DNA of 64,000 nt from an uncultured Cycloclasticus sp. (lineage in GTDB: Bacteria; Pseudomonadota; Gammaproteobacteria; Methylococcales; Cycloclasticaceae), in contig CAJXOJ010000010.1 of the NCBI GenBank assembly GCA_913057515.1, positions 1 through 64,000 on the forward strand, read 5' to 3'. Each line of letters opens with the position of its first letter. Position 1 is the stretch's first letter. The notes beneath the pieces were generated by a model, which searched no databases, had not been told where the DNA came from, and saw nothing but the letters and a program-made list of their open reading frames with translations. Both the position numbers and the translations under genes were made by a program. Of the stretch, positions 59,074 to 64,000 are shown piece by piece.

Positions 59074-60450
59074 TCAATTGTTGTAAATGATGCTAGGGAG
59101 CCAAGTTGCTAGCTCAGGCCAAATAGCCAATAAGGCTAATAGGAACAGTTGAATGATAATAAACGGTATAACGCCTCGATAAATTTGACTGGTTTTAATA
59201 GCTGCCGGTGCAACGCCGCGCAAGTAAAATAAAGCAAAACCAAAAGGCGGGGTGAGGAAAGATGTTTGTAGGTTTAACGCAATCATAATGCCTAGCCAAA
59301 TGGGGTTAATATCCATGGCCAATAAAATAGGCGCAACAATAGGAACGACCACAAAGGTAATTTCGATAAAGTCTAAAACAAAGCCTAAAAGAAACATCAC
59401 GAGCATAACGACTAACAGGGCGCCAAACACACCGCCTGGTAGATCAGACAATAATTCCTCAATCAGCTCATCGCCACCAAAGCCTCTAAATACTAGTGAG
59501 AATAATGAGGCGCCAATGAGTATAAAAAACACCATACTGGTGACTTGCGTAGTGTTTTGAGCAACATCGGTGAGTTGCTTAACACTGAGTTGTTTTTTTA
59601 AATAAGCTAATAAGGTAGCGCCCATCGCACCGACTGCTGCGGCTTCAGTTGGTGTGGCAACACCAGCAATGATGGAGCCTAATACGGCCATAATTAAAAT
59701 GAGTGGTGGCAAAAGTCCCTTTATTAACTCTACAATAATTGAAGCATTTACTTCTTTCGCCGGTATAGCAGGGCAAACAGCGGGTTTAAATAAAGCGATG
59801 CCAGCTAAATAAACTAAATACAAGATCACCAAAATGATCCCTGGAATTAAAGCGCCGGCAAATAGGTCGCCCACCGAGACGGTTTCTGGTGAAAAGATTC
59901 CCATATCTAACTGGGCTTGTTGATAGGCGGATGAAATAACATCGCCGAGAAGCACTAACACAATTGAGGGCGGGATGATTTGCCCTAATGTGCCCGATGC
60001 GCAAATGGTGCCGCAGGCTAAAGCCGGATCGTAATTGCGTTTTAACATCGTTGGCAAAGATAATAGCCCCATGGTGACCACCGTTGCGCCGACAATGCCG
60101 GTACTAGCTGCCATTAACATACCCACTAAAACCACTGAAAAGCCAATGCCTCCAGGCAGACTGCCAAATAACTTAGACATGTTTTCAAGCAAACTTTCAG
60201 CAACTTTAGATTTTTCTAGCATGACTCCCATGAAGACAAACAGGGGGACCGCGATTAAGGTGTCATTTTCTATAATGCCAAATAAACGATTCGGTAAGGC
60301 CTCTAAAAAAGTGGGGTCAAATAGACCGAAATAGTTGCCAGCAAAAGCAAAAGCTAAGGCGGTTCCGGCTAAGCTAATGGCAACAGGGTAGCCCATCAAT
60401 AAAACGATAAAAACGGCGGCAAACATCCATAGTGCAATACTACCGTCCAT
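59074..60450 (-). CDS. dctM: TRAP transporter large permease DctM
   Basis: A 458-residue membrane protein with about 12 or more helices of the DctM family: GTICASGTLGQIIPPSIVLVLLGDV, FVLDFIEITFVVVPIVAPILLAM and NPIWLGIMIALNLQTSFLTPPFGFALFYLRG. It uses the Na+ gradient to take up a solute delivered by a periplasmic binding protein. It follows dctQ directly (shared base at 60450). The DctP gene lies at 48220 on the other strand. Confidence 0.95.
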   Translation of the reverse strand: MDGSIALWMFAAVFIVLLMGYPVAISLAGTALAFAFAGNYFGLFDPTFLEALPNRLFGIIENDTLIAVPLFVFMGVMLEKSKVAESLLENMSKLFGSLPGGIGFSVVLVGMLMAASTGIVGATVVTMGLLSLPTMLKRNYDPALACGTICASGTLGQIIPPSIVLVLLGDVISSAYQQAQLDMGIFSPETVSVGDLFAGALIPGIILVILYLVYLAGIALFKPAVCPAIPAKEVNASIIVELIKGLLPPLILIMAVLGSIIAGVATPTEAAAVGAMGATLLAYLKKQLSVKQLTDVAQNTTQVTSMVFFILIGASLFSLVFRGFGGDELIEELLSDLPGGVFGALLVVMLVMFLLGFVLDFIEITFVVVPIVAPILLAMDINPIWLGIMIALNLQTSFLTPPFGFALFYLRGVAPAAIKTSQIYRGVIPFIIIQLFLLALLAIWPELATWLPSIIYNN

Positions 60451-60953
60451 TATTCACTCTCGTTTAGTTGGCAAATCGATTTCATGGCCTCAGACAAGCC
60501 CTGTAAAAAGAGCAAAAAAGCCATCAATGGAATTAATGATTTAAGTAGAAAGATACCGTCAAGTCCGCCGGCTTCCCTTGAGCCTTCATAATAAGCCCAT
60601 GAGGTAGCTACGTAATCCCAGCTGATATAAATAATGAACAGACAAACGGGCAGTAATAAAAAGAGAGAGCCTAGCAAGTTAACGACAGCACGGCCTTTTG
60701 GCCCAAAGCGTTGATATAATATATCCACGCGAACATGGCCATTGATTTTGAGGGTATGCGCGATCGCCAGCATAAAGACCAGACCATGCATATAAGTAAT
60801 AGACTCTTGAACAGCGATGGAGCCGATGTTAAAGCCATAACGTAACACCACAATGCAAAACATGGTGATGACCATTAAGGTGACTAACCAAGATACCAAA
60901 TTAGAAATAGTTTGATTAATTGAGTCTATACAGTAGATCAGTTTATTGAGCAT
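60450..60953 (-). CDS. dctQ: TRAP transporter small permease DctQ
   Basis: A 167-residue, four-helix protein with the DctQ pattern (MVITMFCIVVLRYGFNIGSIAVQESITYMHGLVFMLAIAHTLKINGHVRVDILYQRF, where the RVD region is characteristic). It pairs with DctM. The ATG is clear and the gene is 75 bases downstream of the homoserine kinase gene. Confidence 0.93.
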   Translation of the reverse strand: MLNKLIYCIDSINQTISNLVSWLVTLMVITMFCIVVLRYGFNIGSIAVQESITYMHGLVFMLAIAHTLKINGHVRVDILYQRFGPKGRAVVNLLGSLFLLLPVCLFIIYISWDYVATSWAYYEGSREAGGLDGIFLLKSLIPLMAFLLFLQGLSEAMKSICQLNESE

Positions 60954-61028
60954 GTGGTTTGGATTTTGAAGGAAGGCGATATATTACAATGTGTTGTTAG
61001 TTGGATGTAGGCGATATTGGGTAAACGA

Positions 61029-61973
61029 TTACCCCAAACGATAATTATCCGGGAAGTGTCGACGTGCGTTTAAAATGCGCTTCATTGCATCGGGGTCTTT
61101 TAAGTGAGTCATTTCGCCCTCTTTTGGGAAGTGAACATCCCGAAGTCTTGAGAGCCAAAAGCGGAACGCGGCAGCCCGTATGACGATGGGCCAATGAGTG
61201 ATTTCAGCTTCTGTTAATGGTCGAATAGCTTGATAAGCCGATATAAAGGCATCAAATCGTGTTTTGTCTAGCAAGCCATCAGCTGTCACGCACCAGTCAT
61301 TGACGGCAACGGCTATGTCGTAGGTAAAATAATCGTTACAGGCATAATAAAAATCAATGATGCCGGATAGCGTGTCACCAGAAAATAAAGCATTGTCTCT
61401 AAACAGGTCGGCGTGGATCACGCTTTTAGGTAGGTTTAACTGTGTATAGGAGGTTTGAAAGGCTAGTTCATCTTGAATGAGCTCAGCAGAAGTTTTATCG
61501 ACCAAAGGCAGCAGCAGGTCAGCGGCTTGTTGTCGCCAATGTGCGCCACGGCTATTGTCTCGATAAATGTCGAGTTTTAAGCTGGCTAGGTGAAAATTAG
61601 CCATTGCCTCGCCAATAACGGCGCATTGAGTGAGGTTTGGTGTTTCAATATCCCCACCGGTTAGTTTTTCAACAAGGGCGGCGGGTTTGCCATTTAGAGT
61701 AGAAAGGTAGGAGCCCTCGTTATTACAAATGGGTTGTGCGCTAGGTACCCCGTTGGCGGAAACAAAGGCCATGATAGTCAAAAAGTAAGGCAGTTCCTCA
61801 GCTTTTAATTCCTCAAACAACGTTAACACATAGTCGCCACAGGTGGTGTTAACGAAATAATTAGTATTTTCAATGCCTGAACTGATTCCTTGGAAATCAA
61901 TGAGCTCGCCGACAGAATAATACGTTAAGTGAGTGATGAGTTGTGCGCGCTCAACGACGGTATAAACAGACAT
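61029..61973 (-). CDS. thrB: Homoserine kinase (choline kinase-like, ThrB type II)
   Basis: A 314-residue kinase of the aminoglycoside/choline kinase fold, the form found in Pseudomonas and relatives. The catalytic loop is VIHADLFRDNALF and the metal-binding step follows as IIDFYYACNDYFTYDIAVAVNDW. It phosphorylates homoserine on the way to threonine. Its position next to DUF2782 and polA is conserved in gammaproteobacteria. Confidence 0.92.
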   Translation of the reverse strand: MSVYTVVERAQLITHLTYYSVGELIDFQGISSGIENTNYFVNTTCGDYVLTLFEELKAEELPYFLTIMAFVSANGVPSAQPICNNEGSYLSTLNGKPAALVEKLTGGDIETPNLTQCAVIGEAMANFHLASLKLDIYRDNSRGAHWRQQAADLLLPLVDKTSAELIQDELAFQTSYTQLNLPKSVIHADLFRDNALFSGDTLSGIIDFYYACNDYFTYDIAVAVNDWCVTADGLLDKTRFDAFISAYQAIRPLTEAEITHWPIVIRAAAFRFWLSRLRDVHFPKEGEMTHLKDPDAMKRILNARRHFPDNYRLG

Positions 61974-61996
61974 AATTGAAAAAAAAGAGTTGGTGT

Positions 61997-62338
61997 TTAC
62001 CAGCTAAAGAGTAGCCATTGAGGAATGTTCATGCCTTTTTCTAACTCGGAACGGCGTGTTTCTAAATCGCCATCGCCATCGGTATCAACCATATAATAGG
62101 CAGGCCCGCTTTCGGGAGTGATTTTCACCATGTAGACACTACCGTTGACACTGTATTCGGTGACGGTTTCTTTCTTTTGACGTGTAATTGTGATGTCGGG
62201 AGACATGTTTTCACCGCTAACAATTTGCGCAGGTAACTCAGGTGGCTCTGGGACAATAGCGGGCGCGATGTCTTCAGCCAGACTATTCGATGAATGCATA
62301 AGTACTAATACTAGAATAACGGGTAAGATGCGGCGCAT
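61997..62338 (-). CDS. DUF2782 exported protein
   Basis: A 113-residue protein with signal peptide (ends SLAED, about residue 20-22) and a proline-rich stretch (PAIVPEPPELP), then DUF2782 (VTEYSVNGSVYMVKITPESGPAYYMVDTDGDGDLETRR). The DTDGDGD run could bind calcium. The function is unknown. It is 23 bases upstream of thrB, probably in the same unit. Confidence 0.82.
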   Translation of the reverse strand: MRRILPVILVLVLMHSSNSLAEDIAPAIVPEPPELPAQIVSGENMSPDITITRQKKETVTEYSVNGSVYMVKITPESGPAYYMVDTDGDGDLETRRSELEKGMNIPQWLLFSW

Positions 62339-62416
62339 AGTTTTCCTTTGGGCTAAAATATGGGTAACATGCTAATTATGCCACTATCTTCTACGCTTTG
62401 CATAATTAGGCGCTGA

Positions 62417-63094
62417 TTAGAGCTCTAGTAGCACCTCTTCTTCTTCGGCAGATGGCTGGAAACCACGTTGTTCGTAAAAATCAAAAATAGTACTTAAAAC
62501 CTCATCAGGGGTTTCGCAAATTTGAAGAAGGTTAAGGTCATCCTTATTGATAGTTCCCGCTTCAACTAAAGTGCTTGAAAACCAAGCGAGGAGCCCGCTC
62601 CAAAAATCTTTGTTTACGAGAATAATGGGAATTTTTCGTGATTTTCCTGTTTGGATTAAGGTGAGAATTTCAGCGAGCTCGTCTAAGGTTCCAAAGCCGC
62701 CAGGCAAAACAACGTAAGCAGTGGCATATTTAACGAACATGACTTTGCGTGCAAAAAAATGTCGGAAGTTTAAGCTGATATCTTGATAAGGGTTGGCTAA
62801 TTGTTCATGTGGCAATTGAATATTCAAGCCAATGCTAGCAGAGGAGCCGTTGAACGCGCCTTTATTAGCCGCCTCCATAATGCCAGGGCCACCACCGCTA
62901 ATGACAGAGAAGCCGGCATTGGATAAGGCCAGCGAAATGGCTTCGGCGCGTAAATAATCAGGATGGTCTTCTTTGAGTCTGGCAGAGCCATAAACGCTCA
63001 CAGCGGGTCTTACGTGTGATAACTGCTCAAAACCATCGACGAACTCAGCAATAATTTGAAATACTTTCCATGCTTCGCGTTTTTGATCGCTCAT
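62417..63094 (-). CDS. TIGR00730/LOG family Rossmann-fold protein
   Basis: A 225-residue protein of the lysine-decarboxylase-like LOG family: GGGPGIMEAANKGA and PGGFGTLDELAEILTLIQTGK (the PGGxGTxxE motif) are intact. Members hydrolyse nucleotide 5'-monophosphates such as AMP (PpnN-like or cytokinin-activating). A long N-terminal segment (EAWKVFQIIAEFVDGFEQLSHVRPAVSVYGSARL) is present as in the larger bacterial forms. It is divergent from polA across 135 bases. Confidence 0.88.
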   Translation of the reverse strand: MSDQKREAWKVFQIIAEFVDGFEQLSHVRPAVSVYGSARLKEDHPDYLRAEAISLALSNAGFSVISGGGPGIMEAANKGAFNGSSASIGLNIQLPHEQLANPYQDISLNFRHFFARKVMFVKYATAYVVLPGGFGTLDELAEILTLIQTGKSRKIPIILVNKDFWSGLLAWFSSTLVEAGTINKDDLNLLQICETPDEVLSTIFDFYEQRGFQPSAEEEEVLLEL

Positions 63095-63193
63095 TAGTAG
63101 CCTCTATTTTTTTATAACATGCTGATTAATGTAAATAGTATAAGGCTAAACTAAACGACCTAGATCGTTTGTGTGCAACTTATGCCCCTTGGG

Positions 63194-63199
63194 TATAAT
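63194..63199 (+). promoter_or_regulatory. polA promoter -10 element
   Basis: TATAAT, a perfect -10, at 63194-63199, 31 bases ahead of the polA start. No good -35 lies at the 17-base distance; TTGTGT at 63169 gives a 19-base spacer. Confidence 0.5.
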
Positions 63200-63229
63200 C
63201 GACGATATAAAAATTATTGGATACTTTTC

Positions 63230-64000
63230 ATGACAGAAAAAACCTTGGTGCTCGTTGACGGCTCTTCATACTTATTTCGCGCATACCATGCCTTGCCATT
63301 GCTGACGAACTCAAAAGGCGAGTACACCAATGCTATTTTGGGCGTGACTAATATGTTGAAAAAATTGGTCGATACCTATCCAGACGCTTATTTTGGGGTG
63401 ATATTTGATGCGCCGGGCAAAACTTTTCGTAACGATATGTACCCTGAATACAAAGCCAATAGAGCGTCGATGCCTGAGGAGCTTCGAGAACAAATAAAAC
63501 CATTACATAAGTTAATTAAAGCGATGGGGCTGCCGCTAGTGATGGAATCAGGCGTTGAGGCCGATGATGTTATCGGTACCTTAGCTAAGCAGGCTGAAGT
63601 TGATGGGCTTAAGGTTGTTATTTCCACCGGCGATAAAGATATCGCGCAATTGGTGACGGACAACATTAGCTTGATTAACACGATGAATAATCAGTATTTG
63701 GACCAAGATGGGGTGAAAGAAAAATTTGGGGTATCAGCAGAAAGAATCATTGATTACTTAGCGCTGATGGGCGATACCTCAGACAATATTCCTGGGGTGC
63801 CAAAAGTTGGGCCGAAAACGGCGGCAAAATGGTTGAATCAGTACGGCTCGTTAGACGAGTTGGTTGCTCGCGCGGATGAGGTGAAAGGTAAAGTAGGTGA
63901 AAGCCTTCGAGAGCACTTAGACGCAATCCCTTTGTCAAAAGAGTTGGTAACAATCAAGTGCGATGTGCCGTTAAGTGAAGCGCCCGCTGATTTAATTAGA
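63230..64000 (+). CDS. polA: DNA polymerase I, N-terminal part (cut by window end)
   Basis: The first 257 codons of polA, running off the right edge in an open frame. It begins MTEKTLVLVDGSSYLFRAYHALPLL and shows the 5'-3' nuclease domain motifs: VDGSSYLFRAYH, FDAPGKTFRNDMYPEYKANR, ESGVEADDVIGTLA, VISTGDKDIAQLV and the helix-hairpin-helix GDTSDNIPGVPKVGPKTAAKWL. The exonuclease and polymerase domains lie outside. It removes RNA primers and fills gaps in replication and repair. Confidence 0.97.
   Translation, partial: MTEKTLVLVDGSSYLFRAYHALPLLTNSKGEYTNAILGVTNMLKKLVDTYPDAYFGVIFDAPGKTFRNDMYPEYKANRASMPEELREQIKPLHKLIKAMGLPLVMESGVEADDVIGTLAKQAEVDGLKVVISTGDKDIAQLVTDNISLINTMNNQYLDQDGVKEKFGVSAERIIDYLALMGDTSDNIPGVPKVGPKTAAKWLNQYGSLDELVARADEVKGKVGESLREHLDAIPLSKELVTIKCDVPLSEAPADLIR

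Overview
The window is a 64 kb piece of a gammaproteobacterial chromosome with a moderately AT-rich base composition. The evidence is the rnfABCDGE operon, the hldE-hldD-waaA lipopolysaccharide core genes, the arsC-wrbA-DUF2069-hda block, purM-purN-DUF3108 opposite a DUF2066 gene, and the polA/homoserine kinase/DUF2782 neighbourhood. Together with an OvoA-type ovothiol enzyme, TRAP transport genes and an FMO-type monooxygenase this suggests a free-living aerobic, probably marine organism. A Thiotrichales/Piscirickettsiaceae relative such as Cycloclasticus or Methylophaga is my best guess, but it is inference from gene content. No phage, insertion sequence, CRISPR array, rRNA or tRNA gene was seen.

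Layout. 0-5.2 kb: a truncated gene end, a DsbA-family protein, the NfeD/stomatin membrane pair, two lipoproteins, a GST, SlyD and the PHP exonuclease RNase AM. 5.2-10.9 kb: the six-gene Rnf ion-pumping electron transfer complex with a tonB gene at its 3' end. 11-13.1 kb: metG. 13.1-13.7 kb: a gene-free stretch with coding-like fragments. 13.7-20.6 kb: mrp-dcd, purM-purN-DUF3108, DUF2066, a CDP-alcohol phosphatidyltransferase and an AI-2E family permease. 20.6-25 kb: sodB, an MscS channel, DUF4197, hda, DUF2069, wrbA and arsC. 25-30 kb: hldE, hldD, waaA and an MFS transporter. 30-36.9 kb: a TolC family protein, dtd, a Mug-like glycosylase, a rhodanese, thiC and a chemoreceptor. 37-43 kb: an RRM-like protein, a membrane hydroxylase, a methyltransferase, uvrD, a small conserved protein behind a possible FNR/Anr site, and an aldo/keto reductase.

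43.2-47.8 kb is the most distinctive part. A five-gene operon encodes an outer-membrane-like protein, a periplasmic protein with a covalent-flavin motif, a four-helix protein with a cytochrome b-like His-X13-His pair, a PepSY membrane protein and a second barrel-like protein. It lies behind a Fur-type promoter shared with a divergent 92-residue protein. It looks like an iron-limitation-induced electron transfer chain across the cell envelope, perhaps a ferric or ferric-siderophore reductase. A lipoprotein-type Rieske protein and a YqhA family protein follow on the other strand.

48-64 kb: a TRAP binding protein, a diguanylate cyclase, a flavin monooxygenase divergent from an HSL-family esterase with paired palindromes between them, a voltage-gated K+ channel, a nitrobindin-like heme-barrel gene broken by a frameshift and divergent from a truncated hemoglobin, OvoA with a membrane-anchored monooxygenase-fold partner, the TRAP permease subunits DctQM, a homoserine kinase, DUF2782, a LOG-family protein and the 5' part of polA, cut by the window end.
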